Shown piece after piece: positions 39,577 to 53,090 of a stretch of 64,000 bases of DNA. Both the position numbers and the translations under genes were made by a program. Positions within the stretch are counted from its first letter, which is position 1. Every line of letters starts with the position of its first letter. Source of the stretch: Hybos culiciformis (lineage: Eukaryota > Arthropoda > Insecta > Diptera > Hybotidae); the NCBI GenBank assembly GCA_964007475.1, contig OZ023273.1, positions 124,295,812 to 124,359,811 of the forward strand. Reading direction: 5' to 3'. The notes under the pieces are model-generated. The model saw only the letters and a list, made by a program, of their open reading frames with translations, did no database searches and was not told where the DNA came from.

Positions 39577-42500
39577 AAATTGATTTTTCAATGAAAATAT
39601 ATGTTTATAGGAAAAATTGTACTTAAATATGTACATAATGTATGTACAACAATGTATAATGCTGTTTTTAATATAAATGTGCTATTGATATTGGAATAAC
39701 AAAATAAAACGGAAAATGGGGAAAATCTTCATTACAAGAGATATTATTGTACATACATATATATATTTTTTGTTGTCTTCAATGTTTTCAAATTGTTAAA
39801 AGGATAAATTGTTGAAATTTTAAATCAACCACCTTTGTTTATACAAACAATAAATAATAAATTTTCTTCAAATGAATTGAAAAAAAAAATCTCATTAATA
39901 TGAAGAATTTATTGCAGCATTTTAAACTCTTGGCATTTTTAAACGAAATGTTAAAAAGTTTAAATTGTTGGCGTTGAAGTAAGACAGCGATGAAAAGAGA
40001 AAACACTTACTTCGAGTAGTTAAATTAAAACTTTTTTGGAAGCTCAAATATCTATAATTTTTATTTATTAGATTAATAACCAGATTTTTTTTTAGATTAA
40101 ATATTGATTAGATTTGACTAAAATAGTTAAAGAAAAAAAAAAATATCGTAATAAAATGTTCAAAAGAAATCAAAAATTCAAATTAAACTTGTTACTGAAT
40201 GAAAATTGACAAAACATTGAAGTTATAGTTCGAATGATATTTTCTTATTTTAAGTTTTCCAAAACCCTCTTAATATTAACTGCATTACTTCCCAAATCTC
40301 TTGTTTTATTTTTTTGTGTTTTTTTTTAATAAGAAGTGACTTATGACCGGGTTAACATAAAATCATATACTTTTTTTGTTCATTTTATTTTGATACTTTT
40401 GCATCCTAAGAATTATTTTTTTTTTTTTTTATTATCAAGAAAAATTTATTATTTTATCCTTAACACATTTAGGTTAATTTATGGTGTTCCACGATGAAAA
40501 ATAAAGATTAAGACAAAAAGCAACAATTTTACTACCACCCAAACACCATCATTCAAACATTATCAAGATGACTTTTTATATTTTCTTTACACATTTCTAA
40601 TTTACTATGCTTGGGGTCTGTTTAAACAATTTTTTTTTGTGTCGTAATCAAGTATATAAAATATAATGAGTTTGTTAAATTTAACTTGCATAATAAATAA
40701 ATTATACTAAATATTGTATGCTCATTATGCTAATTTGTGTTCAACAAGTCTTTTTTCGTTTTTTTTTTTAAATAAAAAATTAAAAATTTGGGAAATTTAA
40801 AAAGTGATTACAGTGTCTAACTAGTTTTTATAGCTCGAACATTTTTTCAATTCTTCAATTCTTCGCTTATTGAGTCAACAAGAACAACTTAGTATTATTC
40901 TCACTTTATACGGCTCTTAGCTCTTTAGATAATTTCCTATAGAAATATTTAAATATTTATATTTAAATATAATTAAAGCCCAATTGTTTGTTATTTTGAT
41001 AAAAAGGATCTAAAAGAATATTGTATAAACAGAACCTTTTTTAATATAATGTATTTAATTTTTTACCACATAATTCAAGAGTAATTTATCTTCATGAATT
41101 TCTTAGCAAAATATATATATATAGGTATATATAATAAATATATATTTTTAAGAAAATAAAAATAAAATTATAAAAACAAAAAAAAAAAAATCTTAAAGGT
41201 AGCTTATCTCAAAAATAAAGACAGAATGAATTACTCCCTAGAGACATATTTAATATTATATAAGACTTGGCATAGAAAGGTCGTAGGTAGACATTGTAAT
41301 ATAAAATAAATAATGTTACAAATATAATATACTAAATCTTTTCCTGTCGCATTAGACGAATCTTTTAATGAACCATCCATACGAGGAGCCATATCCTTGA
41401 AAAAATTTACGAAGTCAAAAGAAGATTAATAATCAATAAATAATTTTATATTCTGTGTCTACTATAAGTTCAAAAGTTGTTTGACGTCCCAAAATTGTTT
41501 TTCATGAACATATTATATGTGTGTTTGAAAATCAAATACCTAAAAAGTGAATTTGCGGAGTTAATGTTTCGTTAGAATGACGACGACAAAATTAACATTC
41601 TTATTTTGTAGTCAATAAATCAAAAGCACTCTAGTCTAAAATTCCAATTAGTACAGCACATACATTAAATGAAAATAGATTCGATATTATTTTTTCTTGT
41701 TATTTTGTAAATGTCTTCATAATTCATTGTGATCTATACTCAAAACTTTTAGAACATAACCAGTATAAATAATATTATAAGAGCTGAAAACAAAAACATT
41801 TGTGCTCACACCATGGACCACAAATAGATATATCGTAGTTTTTTCTTTTCACAAATTAACTGAAGAAAAAAAAATTGCTGCCAGATGGAAAATTTATAGG
41901 TGGCACCAAAGGTATATATATCTGTACATCTACATTTTTATATATTATGTATTGTATGTATGTGTAATGGGTATGTTGTTTTAATAAAAATTAACAGACA
42001 GGAAAAGAAAGATATCTAAAAAGTTCTTTAACAAAATGAAGTTTAAATATTTTGATGTTATAATTAGTTAGGGAGTATCATAAAATTTCTCAAATGAAAT
42101 ATTTCCTTTTATCATGACATTTTAACAACAAATTTAATGTTTATATATAAAATATATATAAATAATTTATAACAACAAAAATCTTATAAAAATTCTTGGT
42201 TTAATTAAAGAATATTGTAAGTAAATTAAGCACATTAAAGTTAAGTTAAAAAAAATTCACGAAAAATTTTCAAAATTTTTGAGGTATGGGAACTTCCACT
42301 TGTAGGTTATTATTATTCAATTAGAAAGCAATTAAATTTAAAAAAATTATATATTTGCGCTTTGGAAATTTAAAATGTTCATTCAATTACATAAAGTGAG
42401 ATAAGGAATTTCAAAAATAATTTTATAATAATTCTTAAAGATTGTAACTTTTCTTTTTGGGTTTTTTTTTCAGTTAATTATGTATTAAATTAATTACATA

Positions 42501-42842
42501 TATATGTTAATTGATTTAATCCTTTTTTTAATCCTTTTTTAATAATAAAAAAATTAAAAAGTTAGGAAAATCTTGTGAAAGTTTATAAAATTCAAACTTA
42601 CGACTATACATAATATGCTTATATGTTTATATGTATGTAAACAGTAAAAACTTTTCTTATCATAGTAGTACACGACTTACATTTGCAATATTGTAAGATT
42701 TACAAATAATACAACACATAAATTTTTTTAAAATCTGCAGATCAACAAACTTATAACTTATTTTTTTGAAAACCCAATTAAATATATTGATTTTTAATTT
42801 CTATTTGAAAACTATATTATTTTACATTTTTATAGGTGTATG

Positions 42843-42863
42843 TAATTATAATTATAATTATAA
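42843..42863. repeat. TAATTA hexanucleotide repeat
   Basis: Short self-complementary run of about three and a half TAATTA units. Confidence 0.7.
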
Positions 42864-45800
42864 AATATTACAAAATAATACCGAAATAAACATATAACAA
42901 AATACACTTTATTAAATTCTTAAACTAAAGTTAAATCACAGTTGTATAACATATAGATGTTAATATTGGTGTTTGAAATAAATTGTCAACCAAATTGTTT
43001 TGGGATAATTTATGTAGAAATAGCATTCATTTATATCTATATACCTAAATATTGAAAATAATTTGTAAATAAAGGCAATAAAAATAAATAAAACATTTAA
43101 GGTAGGCAATAAATTTCATTGACAGGTTTCGTCGACAACGACGACGCTAATTCCTGTTAAGCAGTTAAACTCTTCAAAAATCATTTAATACTATTATTAT
43201 ATATTTTTTTTAATGTGGCAGCTATCATAAATTTTAAAATAGTTTATCGCTATTAAGAGTACCAAGGAAAATAAAAAGGAAAATTAAGAAAAATTATTTG
43301 TAAAATTTTAAATTGAAAAGAAGACCTTATAGCTCCTATATAAATTATTTCGTGTATTAAATTTAAAATCTTCACTAACATAAACGCTTTGTACAGATAA
43401 CTTGAAGATAAGGTAAGCAATAAATGACATAATTTATGCTTGTTGCGGTGAGCGGTGGTCATTATAATAAAACATACCGTCTAAAAATTTTTTATTTGAA
43501 TGAAGTAATTTGGATTGATGGACCAAACAAAAATGAAAGCCGACATGATTCTGGCGTGGCTCAAAAGGGAGTGTACTTATGTACATAAGAATATTGAGCC
43601 TAATTTAAAAAATGTTAAACGTACAAAATTGAAATGAAGGAAATTCGTTTTTGGTAATATAATTTTTTTTATTTTCGAAAAATAATCATTTTAGAAGCAC
43701 AATCGAGTGTGATCAAAACTTGAAAGCAACAAAAAACTGAATTTCTTGATTGCGTTTAAAAATTATACATACATTTTGTTCCTAATAAAAAAAAGTAGTA
43801 CCTACTGATATAATAAACACATCTGCTACTTCATTTAAACTTATCTTATTCACTTACACTTTTTATGTGATACCCTGTTCATTGAAATATTGAAAAACAA
43901 ATCTTGTTTCTTTTTTAATTAGATTTTATTGCCTTTGCCTTTTCTAAAAATTTTATTTAACCATTTTTTTTTTATTAGAAAAGATAATTAAATACCTATG
44001 TGACACTGTGTCATTTTCTTTAATGAAAATTCATTAATTACAAACTAGAATTTTTTATTTATATTTATGTACATGTAGGTATTATTTTAATTCTAAAAAA
44101 GGGTATAAAAATTTGATTGAAATTTCAATCAACTTTAAAAAAAAAAAGTATGTTTCAATTAAACTTACCGATTATTGCTATGCCAATAACTTGATAATTT
44201 TATTTTTGTACTTTAAATGTAGTTAAAAAAATAATATGTTTTGTATTGTGTTACCTTAAATGGAAAATTCAGCTTACAAAGATTATGCCTACTTTTCAAT
44301 GTACCCAGAATGTCTAATATAAGTAATTGAAACTTTATAAATTAGCCTGTGTGCCTTATTTTTTTATATAAAATTTAGAAACATTGTTAACATTTAATTA
44401 ACATTAAAAATGTCGGGTACCTGGCAAGTATCTATATTCTGTTAAAGATTTAGTCTTTTTTATTTTAAATATTTATTAGAAAAATATTTTCTTATTTATT
44501 ATTAAATATGCTTCTGATTATGATTTAAAATCATTTTCTTGTTATAGTTATCATCCAATAAACAGTTCAGATGCTAAATCAGAATCAGTATAAATTGATT
44601 AAGGATTATAAATAGTTTTTAGAACCACATTGATTAAAAAATATATAGAAGTTCTCATATATTTTTTTTATTAATTCCATGTTATTATTTTGTAATTTAG
44701 CTATAAGTTTAATGTTTTTCCAACCTTAATATATTATATTTTAGTCAATTGCTTTTTTATTTGCATATTTATTTTTTTTAGTATTAATTTATAATTAAAT
44801 AAATTTTATTTAATGTTTTTATTTATACTTTTAGCAGTGGGTACTACTTAATTATACCATGAAAATATATCTGAGTTATTGATAAGAATAATTAATTATT
44901 AAGTTTTAATTAAAATTTCTGAATTTATTTGTTTTCTTCTGGTGTTTTTGTAATTTGTTTATTTTTTAATGTTTATGGAAGTTTCGTTGCAATTTGTGAG
45001 TCTTTTTCAAACTCAACTTAGCACTTTCTTAATTAATGCTTGTAAAATAATAATATTGTTGAGATAAGCAACTTTAGTTTTAGATAAAAAAAGAGAACTA
45101 ATAACAGAGATCCTTGACAACAAAATGCCATTAAAATTATAAAATTTTACTTAGTAGTTATTCATTCATAGTGAATTTCCAATTAACATATGCTCAACTA
45201 CGACGCAACAAACCAATATTTATGTGAAAAAAAAAATAACTAGAAAAACTACTACATCAAATATGTCAGAATCGCATAAAAAGAATGTTTAATTGATTTT
45301 TTTGTTAACCTCTCTATGTTTAGGGACGTACTTGATTTATAAAAAGTAGTTCTTCTACTTTCTTAATTGAAAATAAAATTTATTATAAACGTAAATTTAT
45401 CTTTTTCAAATCTTTTTAAAACCTAATGATTCTTTTTAACATTATGGAATTATTTTACTGAATGTAGTTGAAAAAATAATCAGGGTTATATAGTAGTGCG
45501 GCCTATTTTATTATACGAGATTGCCTTTTTCAGAAATAATTTATGCTTATATATAGAATTATATAATCTATATAAATAGGTCGAGTAAGAAATTATGTCC
45601 AAGGGTGCAAGTCTTGCATAAATTAGAAATTGTTTTGTAATATTGGTTTTTGGTTCATCATAAAAAGTATTCATGTTTATGTATAATACTAAGTTCACGT
45701 TGATCTTGCTATCTCCAAATTACACGTTGGGTCGGCAATCCAATTTTCACGTTGGGTGAAGTCCGGCCTCGTACGATATAGAATATTATACAGATTATGT

Positions 45801-48800
45801 TTGAGGCCACTTTAGCTAGCAATATAAATCTGCTGACTTAATAAAAAAATGAATAATGACATTTTATTGACTGAGTTTATTATTTCAAAAATTTATAAAT
45901 TCAATTATTTTATAAAAAGGCATTTCCTAATTTTCGAATAACTTCCGTACATTAATTTTATATATTCTCAATATTTAAATTAAAAAATGACTTTTTCTTA
46001 ATTCTTCTTTTAAAAATTATTATAAATCAAATTTGCTTCTCTGGGGAATCAAATATGTAATATTATGTACATATATCTGTATGACATGTATTATATTATA
46101 ACATTATATTCATTCAATAATAAATAAATAAAAAAAAAATAAATACCTTACAAATTAAAACGTGAACAAAAACACCAATTTATAACAAAATGTGTCAAAA
46201 TAAATATCTTTATAATAATAATGAAAAAAAAAAATTAATATAAATACACCACACGTTAATACATCAAAAAGAACGTAAAATAGAAAAATATTTTGTATAT
46301 TACATTGATGTGGGAAACAACCTGTCAGCCAGAAAGACATGTGAGTCTCCTTGATGTCGGTTTGAAGAAAAATTTATGAAAAACATACATAATAATAATT
46401 TAATATATATATATACATTATACATGTACATACTCTATATATATAAAACATAAATATAGAAACATTATTATAAAATACAATGTTAGCAAATGTGACGTAA
46501 CATATTTGGCGCAATATTATTCCATTGATTATTTATTATATATACATACAAATAAATATATATTTTTATTTATGTATTCATAAAAATTAAGGTAAATTGG
46601 TTTGTTTTCAATAAAATATTAAAAAAAAAACATGTAATACCGTAAAAAAATATTATTATTTTTTTTTATTTTCCTTTTTGAATATAAGCTGTAATGGAAT
46701 TATAATTACGAACTACTTGATGTTGACGATGACTGATTGTGATAGATTGACATATTGCAAATTGATTTTCATGCCGTTATCAAAAATGTCATTTCCTTTA
46801 TGCTTATTTAATGGTTATAAATTTAATATTTTATATATTTAAAAGAAAAGGTACAGAAGAAATTGAAATTATTATTATTTTTTGTCTTTAATTAGGATTT
46901 TTCTTTAATAAAAATACTTATATACTTAATTTACGATATTAATATTAGGAGTATTTAAATTTTGTTTTTTAATTAGGATCAAAATATATATTGTGTGTAT
47001 ATTACTGTGTGCAGGTAATTTGTTCAATTAAAATTCATTTACAAACAATACGTCCAAAACATTTCATCCAATGTACAATCCAAGACGAAATTTGTTCATC
47101 AAATTAACAATATTGTGTTTAAAGTATAATGATAAAATTAAAAATTAGAATATTTAGGAATTAAAAAGCTACGTGAATATCACAAGTTTCTGTTCAAACA
47201 AAATCGAAAGAAAAAATGAAGTTCAGTAAATCATTACAGGTCAGCAAAATTATTGAAACCCGGCTTAAGACTACAGGATCACGAGAATAATTATATAGTG
47301 TCCTGCAGTATATAATTTTTAAAAAAAGTAATTTTGTATACTTAGAAATTTTGTATTTATTGTATGTATTTAAGCTCTTGAGCTTAATTGGTGAAGATAG
47401 AAACAGTTTAATCAATTATAAACCGAAATATTTGTAGCTTTAAATTCTACATAACAGCGTGCGAAAAACTTAAAAATAAATAATTTCGGCACTATGTGAA
47501 ATAAACTAATTTATAATATCTCTCATTTGGTGAAAAATCACTAAACTTTATTTTCGTCATTCTGTGGAGGCTTTAATCCAATGAAAAAATAATAAACATC
47601 AAGATTTTAATTATGTATCTTTTTGTTTTTTTATTTTAATAAATATTTTATTAACAAAAATATTAATATATTTCATAATTATTTATGTTTTGTATAACGG
47701 AAAACATGCTTCTGTCTATTTAGAAAATTCATTTTTAAAATTAACTAAACAGAGAATATTTATTTTAACTGTATAACTATATACAACTACAGAATACATT
47801 TTATTATATATATATAGTATATAGATAATTTAAGTACGTAGATGTCATGAATAAAAAATTTATAAATTTAAGTTCTTGAGGCTCTCCAGAGATTTATTAT
47901 TCTTTTATTATATATACAGAAAATTTTAACTAAAACTAAAATGCATTTAATATTTTTAGCTATAAAATGAAATAAAATAATGAAAAAAACAAAAAAAAAA
48001 TAAAAACCAAAAACAAAAACAAAACAATGGAAAACATAAATTTAACATAATAAACACCATTTCCTTTTTCATACAATCTACATATTATTCAAAATGATGA
48101 CGACTTCAAGGCAAAATTTATTAAGTTAATGCACAAAATATTTATTATGAACAAAAACTTTCATAATTCTTAAAAGTATGAACAGAAACCAAAAAAGAAT
48201 TTATTTTTTTTTCTGTAAATATGAATTATGATCGGATGCATTATACTGACGTTTGTTATAATAAATTCTTAAAATGCAATAATTTACGTTTTAAATTGTA
48301 AAATGAATGATCCATGTTAAATAATAATATAGTACGGGTCTTATAAAATAGTTTTCCGAATGTATATTCTGTATTGAGTTATTATGTTTTTAACTCTTTC
48401 CGGTTCCGAAATGTTATACAGGGTTCTTTTATTATACAGAAAAAAAGAATGACTAGTTGTGAAATATTTTACAAAAAACATTCATTTATACATATATTCA
48501 AAATAATTCCAACACAATAAAAATTAAAAAGTACATAATCAAAGTTCGCTAAAACATAAATAAGAGAATTACTTTGAGCTTTCTTTATACTACCAATAAA
48601 TACTTGATAATTTAGCAGCTTAGCAACCACAGAAAAAAACCACCTTACTCCAAAAATATTTGATATCCCTATGAATTAGTATTTTACGAATAATTAGCTT
48701 TACTTCTTTAAACATTATAAATTAATTATGTTTTTTACCAATTTTCTTACACGGAGCTATTATCTGTAATGTCAAGCTGATTCTAGATACGTTACTTAAT

Positions 48801-51570
48801 ATTTCCTTAAAATGTAACTTTCATAAACTTGCATACTGCATACAATAGTTTAATGTACAAAAATTTAAATCAATGTTTTTTTTTTGTAATGACACCAACC
48901 CTACATTCTGATAAAGACCACTTTTTCAAGGTATATATAATTGTTTTTGTTTCCATTATTACAGGTAATTCATCACCTTTCTGTCATATGCTAATTATTA
49001 AAATGAAAAGAGCAAAATTAACAACATGAAATGTTTAGAAGCTAAAAAGAAATTATTTATATGCACAATTTTAAAAATAAAATATTTGTATGCACATTAA
49101 TTTTACTCTTTCCCCTCTTCAAAATAGGTTATTAATCTGATACCAATTTGGTTTAAAAATGTCCATTGAATGTGAGGTATATGAAGAGTATACACAATTT
49201 AAGTTTCATAAACTTCATTTTACGCTTTCTTATGCAAATAATTTTTTTTGGAACAAAAATCATAAAAAATGTATACTTTATATCTTAATAACTTCAAATC
49301 ATTGCACTCTTTCACAATCGTAATTAATGTGTTTTCAAATTTTCCTTGATGACATATATTGATTACATTTGCAGCTGCGATATTATAGATTCTCCAACTA
49401 TATACTGAACACTTAGTTTATTAATTTATAAAATAAAATATTGAAATTCCTAAAAAAATTTATACGAGTAGTGGCATTTGTTCCAACTTTATTTTAAAAA
49501 TAATAATAATTTTTTTTGCATAAAGATTTTAGATTTATAATCATTCATAAAACATAAACCAATTCATTCATATTTTATTTAACAAGGGAAAATTGAAAAT
49601 TTAAAAGAAAAATTGTAAATTTTCTTCTTTTGACTTTTTCAAATAAATCAGAAAATATTAAATTAATTAATGAACATACATTTTTTTTTCTTCTTTCAAA
49701 TTTAGTAATATTCAATATAATATACGAATGAGTATAAAAGTATCATTATTTATATATGATTATGATGGATGGAATTCCTGTTCATTTAAATAAAACAAGG
49801 AAGATATTAAATATTATTAAACATTCGGCTTTAACGTCGTTGGGCATTTTAGTTAATACTTATGCAGACTCTTTAAATGTTGGACTATATCGATCTTTTT
49901 TCTGTTCTTGCCGAAAATTAGTTAAATATGAATTCTTACTTTCCTGCTTATAAATATTTGCATGAAAAATATTGCATTGAAAATTACATCGATTAAAAGT
50001 TTTCGTGACTCATATAAATAAATGAATGAAAAATCACTAATATAGATTTCTGAAACTTAAATGGTTTCCATTGAAATATCTTCTTTTTTTCATTTTCATT
50101 TGGGTTGGTAAATCGTTTGGTGCCTACTTAATCATTTTTATGTCTCTTCAAAAAAAAAAAAAGAAAAAAAACATTTAGCCAGGCCCTTATGATAGATTTA
50201 CCACATATTATACATAGAAAACATAAGATAATATAATTTTTATGTTATATTCAAAAACTAAAAAACTTAAATTTTATAAGTAGCTAAAAAGACAACACTT
50301 TGCACCCCATAAGATTATCCTATATACCTATAAAAATAAAATTAAAAAAAGAAAAAAATTGGTTTTAAAATGAAATAAAAAAGAAAGAAAAATATTTTTT
50401 ATTATTACCCATAAAAACTCTTTTCAAATGAGCTAAAATCTAATAAAAATTTAAAAATTATGGTCTGTATTTGTACGAAGCTCTAATAAATTCGGATTAA
50501 ATTGTTATTTATATGATGGTTATAAGTCGATTGGAGCTGTTAAAATTGTCATAAATTTAAACAGAAACCTACCTGAATTTTTATTTAATTCTTTTTTATT
50601 TATAATTCAAGTGGTTTGAGAGATTTTAAATATTCTTTTTTTATTTTTTTATTTTTTATTTTTCTAGAAAAAGATTAAACCATAAGAAAATAGAATGTTA
50701 TCGTTTCTGAATTGATAAAGTCTTGGTTTTGTTGAAAAATTTATTATTTTTTATGGTGTATATTCTTCTTTAATGCACACACATAAATTATAGATTATGT
50801 AATCTATTTTTTAATATAATAACTATATATAATTACAACATATTAAGCTTGGAAAAATAGGGTTTTGTTTTTGGTGAAATAGAATTTTAGTGTATTAAAA
50901 TAATGTTTTAATTTCATTTGTCACGTAATGTAAAATTAACAAATGCCTGTCTGATGTCTCTATGTTAAGACAATGCTGAGGTAATCGTACACTAGATAAC
51001 AAAAATTATTAATAAAATATCTCTTAGGTTCTCTAATCTAATCGTAATCATTCAACTAATTTTAACTCATCGTTGATGAATTCCAGAAGGAAGTATGACT
51101 TTGGTATGGTAAGCTTGCGTAGTTAAGTTTTTAAGTTATAAAGTATAGAAAGCGCAGTCGCTTTATAGATATCAGTTTATCGATATTAAAGACAACTAAT
51201 TTTTTTAATTATTATTTTTTCTCGATAATTTTTTCTAAATCCTTTTCGGGAAAATTGAAAAAAAAAATTTAAATTATTTTCACATTATATTGTGATTTTG
51301 TTTTTATTTTGTTTATTATAAAAATGTTTATTGAATACAAAATGTCAACTCATTCATTATTTATAATTCCTTGAAAATCTTATTTAAAAAAAAATATGCA
51401 AAAGAATCCTCTTCAACACTATGTATATACTACCGATCATATTTAGCGGTCGGTTTGTCTTTACAATTTTTTTTTTTTCCAATAAATAAAAAACAAAATT
51501 AGTTTATGAGTATGTGCCGAAAATTTTTGAAAAATTTTAAAACTCAAGTCATTTTCCTACTACCTTAATG

Positions 51571-51588
51571 ATTATTATTATTATTATT
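51571..51588. repeat. ATT microsatellite
   Basis: Six uninterrupted ATT units. Confidence 0.8.
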
Positions 51589-52650
51589 AATACACAGAAA
51601 GAAAAAAAAATCCTTTAAGTCTCATAAAAAAAAAACGCCGACTTCAAAAACTTAATTGTTTTGTTTGACATTGTCAAAAGATTTATAATGCTTCTGGTAT
51701 TTTCTTCCTTTTTGCTTTCGCTCTCTCTAGTCAGACTGATTTCACTTCTTTCTTTTTTTTCTTGTGTTTTTTTTTTTTGTCTTTTTTTCATGATGTCAAG
51801 AAGATTATTTTGAAAGATGACAAAGAAAATGAAATATGCACAAGAAGAATAAAAACAAATATTTGAAAATGCGAAAAAGGTCAACTTGCAATTATGGCTT
51901 AAATAATTTTTTTTTTGTAAGCCAAATATTTATTAGTTTTTCAGAAACAACGAAAATTCTCTAGAGACTTTTTGTTAAAATCAAAAAAAAAAATTATTTT
52001 TTAAAGATTATGTAGAAATAAATATAAATTAAAAAAAAAAATAATATAATTTTCATTCTTGATAATTTATTGTACCTTTATCCAATTCATTTTATGTTAT
52101 TTTTTTTTTTTAAATAATAAAACAAACAGGATACAAAATATTTTTTAGTTTTCAAAAATACAAAGAATTTCATTCTTTGGCGGCAATAATAAATAAATAA
52201 TATGCTCTTAAATTTTCGAAAAATCCAGTTGATTTTTTTTTTATTCATAGAAAAGCGTTAGTCAGCCAATTCTTGAGAAAGTAAGTATTTTACTCCATTC
52301 TATTTAAAATTTAAAAAAAGAAAATTCTCAAAATTATATCTAGAAATACAACTCACAGCAATTGGGTAGGGCCAAAATATTTTCATATATTTTCAAATCG
52401 TTGGCTCAAATGTTTGAACATTTTTTAAGTTTTATTCTTTTCTCCTTCACATTTAATTTTTCAATTTAAATTTGAATGATGGCCCTATTCAAGTGCTACC
52501 GGAAACTTTTTAACGCCAGGTCGGTATAGAAATTCCAATAATGCCATTTGAAAGGCAATTTAATGTTGATAATATTAGGACTTTTCGACGCTGTGGTGAG
52601 GGGAAATTCCAAAAATCTTCTTACTCATTTTTCCGTCTTACGTAATTATT

Positions 52651-52656
52651 TTTATT
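52651..52656 (-). promoter_or_regulatory. Candidate polyadenylation signal of the ionotropic receptor gene
   Basis: AATAAA on the minus strand lies about 100 bp downstream of the receptor's stop codon. In DNA this AT-rich the hexamer is common by chance, so position is the only support. Confidence 0.3.
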
Positions 52657-52758
52657 AAAATCCATTAAAAATTTTACAAATTTTTACAAAATTGTATTAT
52701 TTTTTTATCAAATATAATAATTTAGATTTTTCACTTTATATTTTTGATACTAGGTGTA

Positions 52759-53090
52759 TTATTTATTAAATCGAAAAGTTTTAATACTTGATGTTCTTTT
52801 TATAGCTGAATTAATGTGATTAATTTTCTTAATCCAATATTTAAATTTATTATAATTATTTCTAATGTAAAGTTTATCATTACGTGAGGTGCAACTTTCA
52901 GATATCAATAAAATAAAACCAAATAAATAACCAACAAATAAAATATAAAATGCAGTTTGCATGTCATCGATAGTAAAAGATCGTCTTTCCACTGTTGAAT
53001 CAATTAATCGAAAACCTTTTCTCAATTTGTCCATTCTCTGTTTAAGTTGTAGTTGAAACTTCGTTAACTCGTACCATAAAACTCGGAAAC
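52759..53090 (-). CDS. IR exon 4: M4 and cytoplasmic tail
   Basis: The acceptor is CATATTTTTCAG at 53091, and the split codon G|GT continues the frame as FRVLWYELTKF. The last membrane helix is MQTAFYILFVGYLFGFILL, preceded by the TIDDMQ-type linker common in IRs. A ~46-residue basic tail ends at UAA (52759-52761). Confidence 0.88.

Larger units (their letters stand above)
37391..52650. other. Gene-free AT-rich stretch
   Basis: About 15 kb without a recognisable gene. It contains simple repeats (39543-39576, 42843-42863, 51571-51588) and many homopolymers. Short open frames here have the chance composition of AT-rich DNA. A large intron of a gene extending beyond the window cannot be excluded. 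Confidence 0.55.

Noticed and set aside
49756..49953. Plus-strand frame of 65 codons with fairly balanced composition
   Set aside because: Too short, with no recognisable motif, and nothing around it supports a gene.
51615..51884. Minus-strand frame of 89 codons with a Lys/Glu-rich middle
   Set aside because: The Lys/Gln/Glu run comes from a pyrimidine-rich (TTTC/TTTT) tract. No domain or splice context is present.
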